From NCBI RefSeq assembly GCF_002355855.1, contig NZ_AP017656.1:186001-250000 (forward strand): a DNA stretch of 64,000 nucleotides, read 5' to 3'. Shown here one piece after another: positions 25,853 to 34,723 of this stretch. Position numbers and translations under genes: made by a program. Below the pieces are notes generated by a model. The model was not told the origin of the DNA and did not search any database. It saw only the letters and a program-made list of their open reading frames with translations. The DNA comes from Sphingobium cloacae. Its GTDB lineage: Bacteria; Pseudomonadota; Alphaproteobacteria; Sphingomonadales; Sphingomonadaceae. Numbering within the stretch: position 1 is the first letter of the stretch; the number at the start of each line of letters is the position of its first letter.

Positions 25853-27547
25853 TTAGCTCTCCACCAGGTGAGCGAGTCCGTCGACATCCTCGGACTCCGC
25901 TTCTGAGACCAGCGCCGCCATCTTGGCTGCTGCTGCCTTCTCCGCCAGGACGATTGCGTCAGCACCCATCGCCTTCAGGTGGTCCACCTCCGCCTCCGAA
26001 TGGGCACGCGCGATGATGCGCAGGTCCGGGTTCATGGCGCGGGCACGCTTCGCGATGATCGCGGCTTCGAACCCCTCAGGGATCGCGATCAGCAGCGTCG
26101 ATGCCCCGGTGATGCCGGCCCGCGTGAGGATGGAAGCTTCGGTGGCGTTACCCTGGACGGCGCGCAGCCCTTCCGCTTGCGCTGCTTGCACGGCCTCTCT
26201 GCTGTCCTCGACTATGCTCAGCGCGTATCCCGAGGCCCCGAGCGTTGCAGCGATGAAGCGGCCGACTCGGCCATAGCCCACGATGATCACATGCCCAGGG
26301 GGCGGGCCCTGCTCGGGCGCCGGCTCTTCTGAAGATCCTTCCGCAGGGCCGGCGTGCCGAAGTGGACGAACCCCCTGCCTGGTTACGAATGAAAAGAGCA
26401 GGGGATTAAGGAAGATCGAGATGATAGCGGCCGCGAGGATCAGGTCCCGGCCTTGGGGAGGCAGAAGGCCGGCGCTGACGCCAAGGCCGGCAAGAATGAA
26501 CGAGAACTCGCCGATCTGTGCCAGGCTTGCCGAGATCGTGATCGCGGTTTGGTCACGATATCCGAACGATCGGACGATGGCATAGGCAGCCGCGGACTTG
26601 CCGACCAGGATGATGGCGAGCGTCGCCAGAAGCGCAATCGGCTGATTGAGGATCACCGCTGGGTCGAACAGCATGCCGGCCGAAACGAAGAACAGGACGG
26701 AAAAGGCGTCTCGGAACGGGAGGATCTCCTCGGTCGCGAGCCGACTGAGCTGGGTTTCACCCAGGATCATGCCGGCGAAGAAGGCGCCGAGAGCGAACGA
26801 GACGTCGAAGACGAGCGCGGCGCCGAAGGCAACCCCAAGGGCGATCGCGAGTACTGCCAGACGGAACAACTCGCGGGAACCGGTATCGGCCACCCAGTGA
26901 AGGATTGCCGGCATCGCGCGGCGGCCCACGAGGAGCATCAGCGCAATGAAGCCCGCCACCTTCATCAGCGTAGTGGTCACGGCGCTCGCGGCAGCGGCGC
27001 CCGCGTTCGCCGATGTGCCCGACAGGATGGCGGCTACGGACGGCAGAAGCACCAGCGCCAGCACCATCACCAGGTCCTCGACTACCAGCCAGCCCACCGC
27101 GATGCGGCCTTGATCGGTCTGGACGAGGTTGTGCACCTGAAGAGCCCGCACTAGGACGACAGTGCTCGCAACGGATAGCGCGAGACCGAAGACTAGGCCC
27201 TGGCCAGCGCGCCACCCGAGCGCCCAGGCCAGCGCCATGCCGAATAGCGTTGCGACAACGATCTGGATCAACGCTCCAGGGACCGCGATCTTTTTCACTG
27301 ACAGGAGATCCCGCAGCGAGAAGTGCAGGCCGACGCCGAACATCAGGAGAATGACACCGATCTCGGCAAGCTGCGATGCGATTTCCGGGTGCGCCGCGAA
27401 GCCGGGCATCGACGGCCCGACGAAGGCGCCAGCGAGCAGATAGCCCGCGATCGGGGATATCTTGAGCCGGTGCGCCACGGTCCCTGCGATGAAAGCAGCG
27501 ACCAGGCCGGCGACAATCGTGGCGATTAATGGTGCGTCATGGTGCAT
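25853..27547 (-). CDS. ybaL: YbaL-type Kef antiporter with TrkA-N domain
   Basis: 564 residues. Starts M-H-H-D-A-P-L-I-A-T-I-V, very like E. coli YbaL, which is why I chose ATG 27547 over the ATG two codons upstream; GGA lies 6 bases before it. Typical motifs: G-V-I-L-L-M-F-G-V-G-L-H-F-S, D-V-S-F-A-L-G-A-F-F-A-G-M. TrkA-N domain about 420-540 with H-V-I-I-V-G-Y-G-R-V-G-R. Lies 58 bases after cardiolipin synthase on the same strand, so probably one operon. Confidence 0.9.
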   Translation of the reverse strand: MHHDAPLIATIVAGLVAAFIAGTVAHRLKISPIAGYLLAGAFVGPSMPGFAAHPEIASQLAEIGVILLMFGVGLHFSLRDLLSVKKIAVPGALIQIVVATLFGMALAWALGWRAGQGLVFGLALSVASTVVLVRALQVHNLVQTDQGRIAVGWLVVEDLVMVLALVLLPSVAAILSGTSANAGAAAASAVTTTLMKVAGFIALMLLVGRRAMPAILHWVADTGSRELFRLAVLAIALGVAFGAALVFDVSFALGAFFAGMILGETQLSRLATEEILPFRDAFSVLFFVSAGMLFDPAVILNQPIALLATLAIILVGKSAAAYAIVRSFGYRDQTAITISASLAQIGEFSFILAGLGVSAGLLPPQGRDLILAAAIISIFLNPLLFSFVTRQGVRPLRHAGPAEGSSEEPAPEQGPPPGHVIIVGYGRVGRFIAATLGASGYALSIVEDSREAVQAAQAEGLRAVQGNATEASILTRAGITGASTLLIAIPEGFEAAIIAKRARAMNPDLRIIARAHSEAEVDHLKAMGADAIVLAEKAAAAKMAALVSEAESEDVDGLAHLVES

Positions 27548-27605
27548 GGTCATTCCATCAATAGCAAAGTCTCGTTCTCACTCCGGCTCAGCTGGTCCGA
27601 GCAGA

Positions 27606-29027
27606 TCACAACAACGGGCTGAAGAGCCGCGCTACGTTCTCGGCACACTTGCGCGCGAGATTGCGGCGCTCCCAGTCGCTTGCTCTCAGTGGAACGGATT
27701 GTTCCAGCCTTGAGCGCTCGATCTGGCGCAAGGTAAGTGTCGCCTCGCGGTCGTAAAGGACGAGGTTGATCTCCGAATTCAGGGCAAATGATCGCATGTC
27801 GACGTTGCTCGATCCGACGACGGCGACTGCCTCATCGATGCTCATATGCTTGGCGTGCAGGAAGCCCGGCTGGAACAGGTGGATCACCGCACCGGCCGAC
27901 AGCAGCTCGGAATAATAGGACTGCTGGGCGAGGTGTACGAGCGGATGATCAGAGCGGCCGGACAACAGCAGGTGGACCTCGGCTCCCTTAAGGATCGCCA
28001 CCTGCAACGCTTGCAAGAGGGGCTCGCTCGGGACGAAGTAGGGCGTGGAGATCAGGACACGCTCTCGAGCTGAGTGGATGAGGGCAACGAAAAGCTCGTC
28101 GATGCCCCCATGCTCGAGATCGGGCCCGCTCGGCAGAACTTGCCCGAGGCTGCTGCCCGCGTCCTCCGCCGGGGGGTAGAGATGTCCGTCGGCGAGCTCC
28201 TTCTCCGTCTCGAGGAACCAGTCCGCCACGAAGACCGCCTGCAATTCGCCGACAACCGGCCCTCGGACCCGAACCATCACCTCTCGGTTTGGCCAGCCCC
28301 ATCCCTGATCGGAGTCGATGATGTTCTGGGACCCGGTGTAACCGGTCCGTCCGTCGATTACGGCGATCTTGCGGTGATTGCGCAGGTCGAAGCGCGTGGT
28401 GCGGCCGAGGACGCGGATCGGCAGCATTTCGTGAACCTCGACGCCTGCGGGCCGCAGCTCCCGCTCGATGCGGGCGGCCCACGTGCGCGATCCGATCGCA
28501 TCGACCAGCACCCTGCACCTGACGCCACGCAGCGCCGCCTGGCGCAGCGCGGCGATCACTTTCTGGCCGGTGGCGTCCGTGGCGAAGATGTAGAAGAGAA
28601 GGTGGACATGGTCCTCGGCGTGCCCGATATCCTCAACGAGGAGATCGATCGTCGCGTCGTAGTCCGTCAGGAAGTCGACCTCATTGCCTTGTAAGAGCGG
28701 CATGCGACCGATCCCGCTAACGAGGGAAGCCGCTGACGCCTGGACGGGCGGCAGCTCGGCCGGCCGGGCGACCCGGTCGATGCAGGAAACCGCCCGGTCA
28801 ATGATCGGCCAGAGTTGCGCGACGCGCTGGCGACGCCATCGAGGGTGGGATGGCCGGCCGATCGCCAGATAGAGGACGAGGCCGAGCCACGGCGCCACGA
28901 AGAAGAGGAGCAGCCAGCTTTGCGTCGCAGCCGGCGACCGGCGAAAGGGAACAACGATCAGCGCGCCGATACGGATCGCCCAAGGCGCTGCGGCGGCCAG
29001 CCACTCGAGAGCGACGCCCAGGTTCAC
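27606..29027 (-). CDS. cls: Cardiolipin synthase (phospholipase D family)
   Basis: 473 residues, normal Cls length. Two N-terminal membrane helices, then two PLD active-site motifs: H-R-K-I-A-V-I-D-G (first, with N-H-R-K) and H-A-K-H-M-S-I-D (second). Condenses phosphatidylglycerol to cardiolipin at the inner membrane. GTG 29027 is chosen because AAAGG lies 8 bases upstream and the helices begin immediately; longer in-frame versions add a polar, unlikely N-terminus. Transcribed with the YbaL-type antiporter; the nearest operator is at 29395. Confidence 0.92.
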   Translation of the reverse strand: MNLGVALEWLAAAAPWAIRIGALIVVPFRRSPAATQSWLLLFFVAPWLGLVLYLAIGRPSHPRWRRQRVAQLWPIIDRAVSCIDRVARPAELPPVQASAASLVSGIGRMPLLQGNEVDFLTDYDATIDLLVEDIGHAEDHVHLLFYIFATDATGQKVIAALRQAALRGVRCRVLVDAIGSRTWAARIERELRPAGVEVHEMLPIRVLGRTTRFDLRNHRKIAVIDGRTGYTGSQNIIDSDQGWGWPNREVMVRVRGPVVGELQAVFVADWFLETEKELADGHLYPPAEDAGSSLGQVLPSGPDLEHGGIDELFVALIHSARERVLISTPYFVPSEPLLQALQVAILKGAEVHLLLSGRSDHPLVHLAQQSYYSELLSAGAVIHLFQPGFLHAKHMSIDEAVAVVGSSNVDMRSFALNSEINLVLYDREATLTLRQIERSRLEQSVPLRASDWERRNLARKCAENVARLFSPLL

Positions 29028-29255
29028 CTCATCGCCTTTGGCGATGAGGAAGCCGTGTTGCGAAGTGATCCGATCCCGGCGTCGCGGCCGCGGGTGAACG
29101 CCTTTTGTGGAGCGTGCCTCCCGACGCATTCTTTGTGGAGGTCCAGAGAGGCTAAAGTCGTGTGGGAGGCGATCGGCTCGGTTCGGTCCATGGGCGTTTG
29201 GTCGATCAGCATGCTGGGCTGGGAGACCACTTGGCGCGTTGCGCACGGTGCCGCC

Positions 29256-29345
29256 TCATGCCGGCGGGCCGGCGTCCTCGTACACGAACCGCTGCTGCCG
29301 CTTCCGGATGACGCGAGCCGCGCCCGTTAAGATCAACTCGCACAT
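29256..29345 (-). CDS. 29-residue small ORF with consensus ribosome binding site
   Basis: M-C-E-L-I-L-T-G-A-A-R-V-I-R-K-R-Q-Q-R and ten more residues, then TGA. AGGAGG stands 5 bases before the ATG, one of the best ribosome binding sites in the window. The operator at 29395-29408 is 50 bases upstream, with a GAAGCT hexamer (minus strand, 29367-29372) centred 32 bp from it. Hydrophobic start followed by a basic patch: a small membrane-associated or regulatory peptide is possible. The rest of 29028-29672 holds no other gene that I can support. Confidence 0.55.
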   Translation of the reverse strand: MCELILTGAARVIRKRQQRFVYEDAGPPA

Positions 29346-29394
29346 AATCACCTCCTGGAAGGAGCGAGCTTCCCACCGGCAAGGTGGCGCGGCC

Positions 29395-29408
29395 CTGACA
29401 TAGCTCAG
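29395..29408. promoter_or_regulatory. CTGA-N6-TCAG operator 4 (divergent)
   Basis: CTGACATAGCTCAG. Plus strand: TATGAG (29432-29437) centred 33 bp away, leading to the 819-residue epimerase fusion at 29673. Minus strand: GAAGCT centred 32 bp away, leading to the 29-residue ORF and cls. It may drive both directions. Confidence 0.78.
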
Positions 29409-29672
29409 GACGAGCTCGACGAGAGTTAAGGTATGAGCTGCGCGCCGGACCTTCCGGAACCAGGTGATGCCCAGACGAAGGGTAGAATGGCGTAGCGCGT
29501 GCCGCCGTGCGTGACGGCCGAAGGGCCAGGTGGGCGCTCGGGCTCGGCGCCTTGCGTCGCCCCGACGTTCAGCTCGTGCGGCAGATGTGCTCGCGCCATG
29601 CGCCGGCGTCGCGGTGGGGATCAGGTCGGCGTGGCCGTGAGGCCAACACGAGACAGATCGGGGTGGGCACAC

Positions 29673-32132
29673 ATGGATAAGCCACTTGTCATCATCACCG
29701 GCGCGACGGGCAATCTTGGACGTTCGGTGGCGGCTGTGCTTTCGGCGGATTACCGGATCGTCGGCCTCGATCTCAAAGCAGAGGCGCTAACCTTCCCGGT
29801 GATCAAGGTCGATCTTGCTTCGGACCAATCTGTGCTCGATGCCCTGGCGCAGATTCGCGCAAGCCATGGTGGACGCGTGGCGTCGGTGATCCACCTCGCT
29901 GCCTACTTCGACTTCACGGGCAAGGAACATCCGCTCTACCGGTCGGTCAATGTAGAGGGCACGCGCCGGCTCCTGCGAGCGTTGCAGGGCTTCGAAGTCG
30001 AACAGTTCGTCTATTCAAGCACGATGCTCGTGCACGCGCCGTGCGCGCCGGGCGAACAAATCGACGAAAGCTGGCCGATCGATCCCCGTTGGGCCTATCC
30101 GAAGTCGAAGGCGCTGGCCGAAGAGGTAATCCGCGAAGAACACGGCTCCATCCCCTATGCGATCTTGCGCTTCGCCGGCGTGTACGACGAGGAGTCGGCG
30201 GTGCCTACGCTGTCCAATCAGATAGCCCGGATCTACGAGCGCGAGTTCGAGAGCTTCTTCTATTCGGGCTCGCCGCTAGTGGGCCAGTCCATGGTCCATC
30301 GCGAGGATCTTGTCGAAGCTGTCCGTCTCGCCGTTCAACGCCGGGATACGCTGCCGCCCGATGCGGAGATCCTGGTCGGCGAGCCCGAAGCGCTGGGGTA
30401 TGATGCGCTGCAAGACGAGATCGGATATCTCATCCACGGCATCGAGGACTGGCCGACGTTGCGAATACCAAAGCCGGTGGCGGCAGTCGGTGTCTGGGCT
30501 CAGGATAAGCTCGAGCCCGTCGTCCCCGACGCAATCGACGAGGGTGAGAAGCCGTTCATCAAGCCCTTCATGATCCGGCTTGCGGATGACCATTACGCGC
30601 TGGATATCGGCCGCGCCGAGAAACTGCTGGGCTGGCGACCCCATCATCGCCTCAAGGATGAGCTCCCGAAGATGATCGCGGCGCTGAAGCGCGATCCTCT
30701 GGCTTGGTACAAGAGAAACGGTCTCCGGCCGCCGCACGATCTCGCCGAGGCCGCCGCGCTGGGCAAACATCCTGAGGAGGTCAGGAGGGCGAGCGACGAG
30801 CGCTACCGGATGGAGCATTCCGAGACGCGCTGGGCGCATTTCGTAAACTTCATGCTCGGAACCTGGCTGCTCACTCAGCCGCCGCTGATCGGAGTAGCCG
30901 AGCCTCTGCTCCGATGGACCGAGATCGTCTCCGGCGCGCTGCTGATCGTCTTCGCATCGCTGTCGCTGAGCTGGCACGCGCCCTGGGCGCGATGGATATC
31001 GGCCGCGATAGGCGCTATCGTGATGGCAGCGCCGTTTGTCTTTTGGACCGACAATCCAACAGCATACCTTTCCGACACGCTGGTGGGTATGTTGATCTTC
31101 GGCTTTGCCGTCGGGACAAAGCCCGAAGTGGGGCCGTCACCCCTGGCGCGAGTGACCGGTCCGCAGGTGCCTCAGGGGTGGACGTATAATCCGTCGAGCT
31201 GGACCCAGCGCGTCCCGATCATCGCCCTTGCACTGATCGGCCTCTATGTCTCCCGTTACCTCGCAGCATATCAGCTCGGCTATGTGTCCGACGTCTGGGA
31301 GCCCTTCTTTCAGGGGAGCCTCGAAGACCCGCGCAATGGCACCGAGGAGATCATCACCAGCGAAGTCTCGGAAGCATGGCCTGTTTCCGATGCCGCGCTC
31401 GGCGGCTACACCTACGGCCTCGAGATCCTCACCGGGATCGTCGGGTCGCGCGCGCGCTGGCGGACCATGCCGTGGCTCGTGCTTCTGTTCGGACTGATGA
31501 TCGCCCCGCTCGGCATTGTCTCGATCTTTTTCATCATCATCCAACCGATCTGGATCGGCACCTGGAGCACGCTGGCGCTGATCGGCGCCGCGGCGATGCT
31601 GATCCAGATACCCTACTCGCTGGACGAACTGGTGGCGGTCGGCCAGTTCCTTCGCCGCCGCGCACGGGCAGGCAAGAATGTGCTTCGGGTCTTCCTGTTC
31701 GGAGACACGGACGAGGGCGGCGCCGGTGATGTGCCTGACGAGTTCGACCGGCCGGCCCGCGCGATCATGAAGGACGTGGCGATCGGTGGCGTGAGCCTGC
31801 CCTGGAACCTGTCCATTGCGGCCGTGCTGGCGGCATCGCTCTTGTTCACGCGGGTCACGTTCGGCGCGGCTCCGCCGATCGCAGATTGGGATCATCTGCT
31901 TGGATCGCTGGCGCTGACCGTGATCTCGGTAGCCGCCGCCGAGGTCGCACGCTCCGTCCGCTTCCTGCTCATCCCCATTGGCGCGGCGCTCTGTGTCACG
32001 CCATTCGCTTTCGGCGCAGAGGCTCTGCATGCGGCATATAATGTGCTGCTAGGTCTTGCGTTGATCGGTCTCGCCATCCGGAGAGGCGAGGTGTCAGCGC
32101 AGTACGGGTCGTGGAACCGCCTGATTGCCTGA
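29673..32132 (+). CDS. NAD-dependent epimerase fused to SPW-repeat and VKOR-like membrane domains
   Basis: 819 residues. N-terminal Rossmann short-chain epimerase/reductase (about 5-330): G-A-T-G-N-L-G, Y-P-K-S-K active-site Tyr/Lys. Then an SPW-type membrane segment (about 390-480: W-x2-F-x-L-G-T-W-L, two helix pairs) and a VKOR-like multi-helix region (about 510-680). Where VKOR proteins carry a C-x-x-C in the membrane, this one reads S-T-L-A (632-635), so quinone-linked disulfide chemistry looks lost. C-terminal helices follow. Substrate unknown. Start at ATG 29673, after operator 4. Confidence 0.8.
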   Translation: MDKPLVIITGATGNLGRSVAAVLSADYRIVGLDLKAEALTFPVIKVDLASDQSVLDALAQIRASHGGRVASVIHLAAYFDFTGKEHPLYRSVNVEGTRRLLRALQGFEVEQFVYSSTMLVHAPCAPGEQIDESWPIDPRWAYPKSKALAEEVIREEHGSIPYAILRFAGVYDEESAVPTLSNQIARIYEREFESFFYSGSPLVGQSMVHREDLVEAVRLAVQRRDTLPPDAEILVGEPEALGYDALQDEIGYLIHGIEDWPTLRIPKPVAAVGVWAQDKLEPVVPDAIDEGEKPFIKPFMIRLADDHYALDIGRAEKLLGWRPHHRLKDELPKMIAALKRDPLAWYKRNGLRPPHDLAEAAALGKHPEEVRRASDERYRMEHSETRWAHFVNFMLGTWLLTQPPLIGVAEPLLRWTEIVSGALLIVFASLSLSWHAPWARWISAAIGAIVMAAPFVFWTDNPTAYLSDTLVGMLIFGFAVGTKPEVGPSPLARVTGPQVPQGWTYNPSSWTQRVPIIALALIGLYVSRYLAAYQLGYVSDVWEPFFQGSLEDPRNGTEEIITSEVSEAWPVSDAALGGYTYGLEILTGIVGSRARWRTMPWLVLLFGLMIAPLGIVSIFFIIIQPIWIGTWSTLALIGAAAMLIQIPYSLDELVAVGQFLRRRARAGKNVLRVFLFGDTDEGGAGDVPDEFDRPARAIMKDVAIGGVSLPWNLSIAAVLAASLLFTRVTFGAAPPIADWDHLLGSLALTVISVAAAEVARSVRFLLIPIGAALCVTPFAFGAEALHAAYNVLLGLALIGLAIRRGEVSAQYGSWNRLIA

Positions 32133-32220
32133 CCATGGCAGGCGCGGCGGGACTCGTGACACGCGGCCGCAGCGCGGCTGAGACGCGAAGGGTGCCGCGT
32201 TCTTTCGCGGTGGTATCGGG

Positions 32221-32961
32221 TCAGGACCTGCCCGGCGCTGCTCGCGGCAGGTGCAGGATGACTCGGGTTCCCGCGCCCTGGTCGCTCTCGACTGCGACAT
32301 CACCGCCAAATTGGGTCGCGAACCTTCGGACCTGGCCCAACCCGAGCCCGGTTCTCTTGAGCGACTGCCGCGTCGTGAAGAACGGATCGAAAACGCGGGT
32401 CAGAACGTCGGGCGCGATGCCTTCGCCGGAATCGACCATTTCAAGCCGAACGAAGTCGCCCGCTGCGCCTATAGGGCTCGCCGTGCTTCGGAACGTGTTG
32501 AAGGCTCGCAGGACCAGCACGCCACCCTTTGGCATCGCGTCGGCGGCGTTCGCCAGGAGATTGAAGAGCGCAAACTGGAGATAATTGGGGAGGACGCGGA
32601 CCGGCCAGAGGTCACGCGCGATCTCTGTCCGAAAGTCCACGCCGTCTCCCAGAATGGTGCTGGCCCGCGCTTCCAGCCCGCGGATCAGCGCTTCAACCGA
32701 AATCCGCTCGGTCGTGACGCCGCGATCGGTACTGAGCTCCGCAATATCGTCAACCAGGGAAGCGGCATTCCGGATCGCGTGCTTCATTCCGGCTACGAGG
32801 CGCGCCAGCTGCTGCTGATCCGCTCCGCGCTCGATCGAGACCAGACCGGAGGCGATCACCGCCAGCATATTGTCGAGGTCGTGCGCCATTCCACGCATCA
32901 GCATGTCGGGTTGGCGAACGACCCGATCGGCCGGGCTGCTCAACACAGTCGTGATGTCCAT
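32221..32961 (-). CDS. Sensorless histidine kinase
   Basis: 246 residues, soluble, no input domain. HisKA-like helix with M-A-H-D-L-D-N-M-L (His about 26) and HATPase with N-L-L-A-N-A-A-D-A-M-P, D-S-G-E-G-I and T-G-L-G-L-G-Q. Resembles the catalytic core of the larger hybrid kinase upstream, so it may share partners with it. GGAG lies 8 bases before ATG 32961. Operator 5 stands 82 bases upstream with TATGCT at the -10 position. No cognate receiver is adjacent. Confidence 0.88.
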   Translation of the reverse strand: MDITTVLSSPADRVVRQPDMLMRGMAHDLDNMLAVIASGLVSIERGADQQQLARLVAGMKHAIRNAASLVDDIAELSTDRGVTTERISVEALIRGLEARASTILGDGVDFRTEIARDLWPVRVLPNYLQFALFNLLANAADAMPKGGVLVLRAFNTFRSTASPIGAAGDFVRLEMVDSGEGIAPDVLTRVFDPFFTTRQSLKRTGLGLGQVRRFATQFGGDVAVESDQGAGTRVILHLPRAAPGRS

Positions 32962-33042
32962 GACCACTCCTTCGGTCGACGGATGCCAGGCTTCGGTCGC
33001 CATGCCATGCCGGAGCATATCGCGACCGGCGCCAATCCGGGG

Positions 33043-33056
33043 CTGAGCTAAATCAG
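33043..33056. promoter_or_regulatory. CTGA-N6-TCAG operator 5 (kinase / Hsp20 divergent)
   Basis: CTGAGCTAAATCAG. On the minus strand TATGCT (33014-33019) is centred 33 bp away. On the plus strand TACCGA (33078-33083) is centred 31 bp away. Lies between the sensorless kinase and the Hsp20 gene. Confidence 0.75.
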
Positions 33057-33285
33057 TGTTAGCCTGCCCGGAGCGCTTACCGATGAAGCTCGCCACCGGC
33101 CGCCTCGGCGGGATTGACTGGAAGTACCAAAGTAGCGTGGAGAGCTTTGTGCCTTAGCCGGCGAAACGGCGCAATCACGCGCCGGCGCGTTCAGCCTGAG
33201 GCGACCGGCCACCCAGCTTCTAGTCAGCGTGCCAGGCATGTCGGCGGCTCCGCGATGACGCTGTTCGAAGAAGGAGTTAGATGCC

Positions 33286-33798
33286 ATGTCCATTCGTGAT
33301 CTGATCCCCTGGAGCCGTCAGGAGAACAAGGTTCCTGCTCAGGTCAGCGCTGCGGGCGCTGCGAGCGACCCGGTGCTCTCGCTGCACCGGGAAGTGAACC
33401 GCCTGTTCGAGGATTTCTTCCGCGGCTTCGGTGTGCCGGCGCTCGCCGGCGTCGAGCGAGGGCTCCTCGCCCCGAGCGTCGAGCTTGCCGAAACCGACAA
33501 GGAAATCCGAGTCATGGCCGAACTCCCCGGACTCGACGAAAAGGACGTGGAAGTGACCGTCGAGGAAGGCGTCCTCACGCTCCGTGGCGAGAAGAAGTCG
33601 GAGGTCGAGGACAAGGACCGGGGTTATTCCGAGCGGAGCTACGGGCGATTCGAGCGCCGCATCGGCCTTCCCAATGGTATCGAGCAGGACAAGGCGAGTG
33701 CCACGTTCAAGAAGGGTGTTCTCACCGTCACGGTGCCGAAATCGGCGTCTGCCGCCGAGAGCGTCCGCCGCATCGCCGTCAATTCGGGTCAGGCATGA
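33286..33798 (+). CDS. Hsp20 / alpha-crystallin small heat shock protein
   Basis: 170 residues. N-terminal region (1-50) with L-F-E-D-F-F-R-G-F, alpha-crystallin domain (about 60-155) with P-G-L-D-E-K-D-V-E-V and G-V-L-T-V-T-V-P near the end (A-x-x-x-x-G-V-L motif). Class A-like Hsp20, a holdase for unfolding proteins. AAGGAG precedes ATG 33286; the 5' leader back to operator 5 is about 230 bases and contains no other gene. Confidence 0.93.
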   Translation: MSIRDLIPWSRQENKVPAQVSAAGAASDPVLSLHREVNRLFEDFFRGFGVPALAGVERGLLAPSVELAETDKEIRVMAELPGLDEKDVEVTVEEGVLTLRGEKKSEVEDKDRGYSERSYGRFERRIGLPNGIEQDKASATFKKGVLTVTVPKSASAAESVRRIAVNSGQA

Positions 33799-33804
33799 TA
33801 GTGA

Positions 33805-33833
33805 CCGCCCGTGGGCCGCGTGCCCACGGGCGG
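33805..33833 (+). terminator. Strong hairpin after hsp20
   Basis: 12-bp perfect stem: CCGCCCGTGGGC at 33805-33816, loop CGCGT, GCCCACGGGCGG at 33822-33833, 6 bases after the Hsp20 stop. No T-tract, but the stem is very stable. Confidence 0.8.
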
Positions 33834-33902
33834 GGCCATCTCAGTGATTGCGCCCGTTCTGGTGAAGTTGTCCCACTCCCGGCAACGGCATATCACACAT
33901 GA

Positions 33903-34637
33903 TCAGAGCAGAAGGCGAGGGTGCTCCCGAGTTGACAGTGTATAGCCCGAAAGGTTGATCATGAGCTGCCGGTTGCGGATCACGAGCGAGTTCGCTGCGA
34001 TCGCTGCCAGATCGCCGCGGCGAAGTTGCTGCATCGAGCGGCTGACATGGGTCTCAGATAAGCCGAGGAGGTCAGCCAGATGGCGACGCTGCAATGGGAA
34101 ATACGACATCGCATCGTGCCCGAGGTCCAACGCAACGAGGCGATCTACAAGCTCAAGGAGGAAGTAGGCTAGGCGTTCAGCGCCATTCTGCTTCGCGACA
34201 AGCGCAATGCGGCGATCGGCGCGGCGCTGGTCCTCCATGAGCGCGAAGACCATCGCCTCGGAGAGCTGGCTCTGCCGCTGAAACAGCTCGTCGATATTGC
34301 GCCCTGTCAACACGCACAGCGTCACGGGGGTTAGGCTTTCGACACCGCTCTCCGAATCACCCAGCATCAACTGTTGAAGACCGATCAGGCTACCCGGCAG
34401 CAGAATGTCGATGATCTGTCGTTGCCCGGTTGGTGTAAGCTTGTAGCGATATGCCCATCCCGCATACAGCGTGTACAGCTTTCCGGCGAACCGCCCAGGC
34501 TCGATGATCACGCGGCGCGCAGGAACATCTATCTGATTATTCTTGAGGGCGCGCACAAAGCTGAGCTCGGGCGCTGTAAACTTCTTGAACAGCGCCAACC
34601 GGCGAAGCGCGCAGTCCTCACACGGTATGAAGTTCAT
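33903..34637 (-). CDS. Crp/Fnr family regulator with partial Fnr cysteine set
   Basis: 244 residues. N-terminal C-E-D-C (residues 6 and 9) matches the position of the Fnr C-x-x-C, but the third N-terminal cluster cysteine is missing; one further Cys lies in V-T-L-C-V-L. Cyclic-nucleotide-fold domain (about 20-140), dimer helix, then winged HTH with recognition helix S-E-T-H-V-S-R (Arg 200). This helix is unlike FNR/FixK spacing (Glu is one position earlier). Start ATG 34637 chosen because it places C-E-D-C at the N-terminus as in relatives. A TATAGC hexamer lies upstream on the minus strand near 34670. Confidence 0.88.
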   Translation of the reverse strand: MNFIPCEDCALRRLALFKKFTAPELSFVRALKNNQIDVPARRVIIEPGRFAGKLYTLYAGWAYRYKLTPTGQRQIIDILLPGSLIGLQQLMLGDSESGVESLTPVTLCVLTGRNIDELFQRQSQLSEAMVFALMEDQRRADRRIALVAKQNGAERLAYFLLELVDRLVALDLGHDAMSYFPLQRRHLADLLGLSETHVSRSMQQLRRGDLAAIAANSLVIRNRQLMINLSGYTLSTREHPRLLL

Positions 34638-34682
34638 TCGAGTCCGAACCCGTTCCCATAACCAGTGCGCTATAGCAGAGGT

Positions 34683-34716
34683 GGGCCCACATGTCACACG
34701 GCCGCTGCGTGGGCCC
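34683..34716 (-). terminator. Hairpin between the two Crp/Fnr genes
   Basis: GGGCCCAC (34683-34690) and GTGGGCCC (34709-34716) form an 8-bp stem with an 18-base loop, just past the stop of the upstream regulator gene. It may end that transcript before the second regulator's own promoter. Confidence 0.45.
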
Positions 34717-34723
34717 GGCGCCG

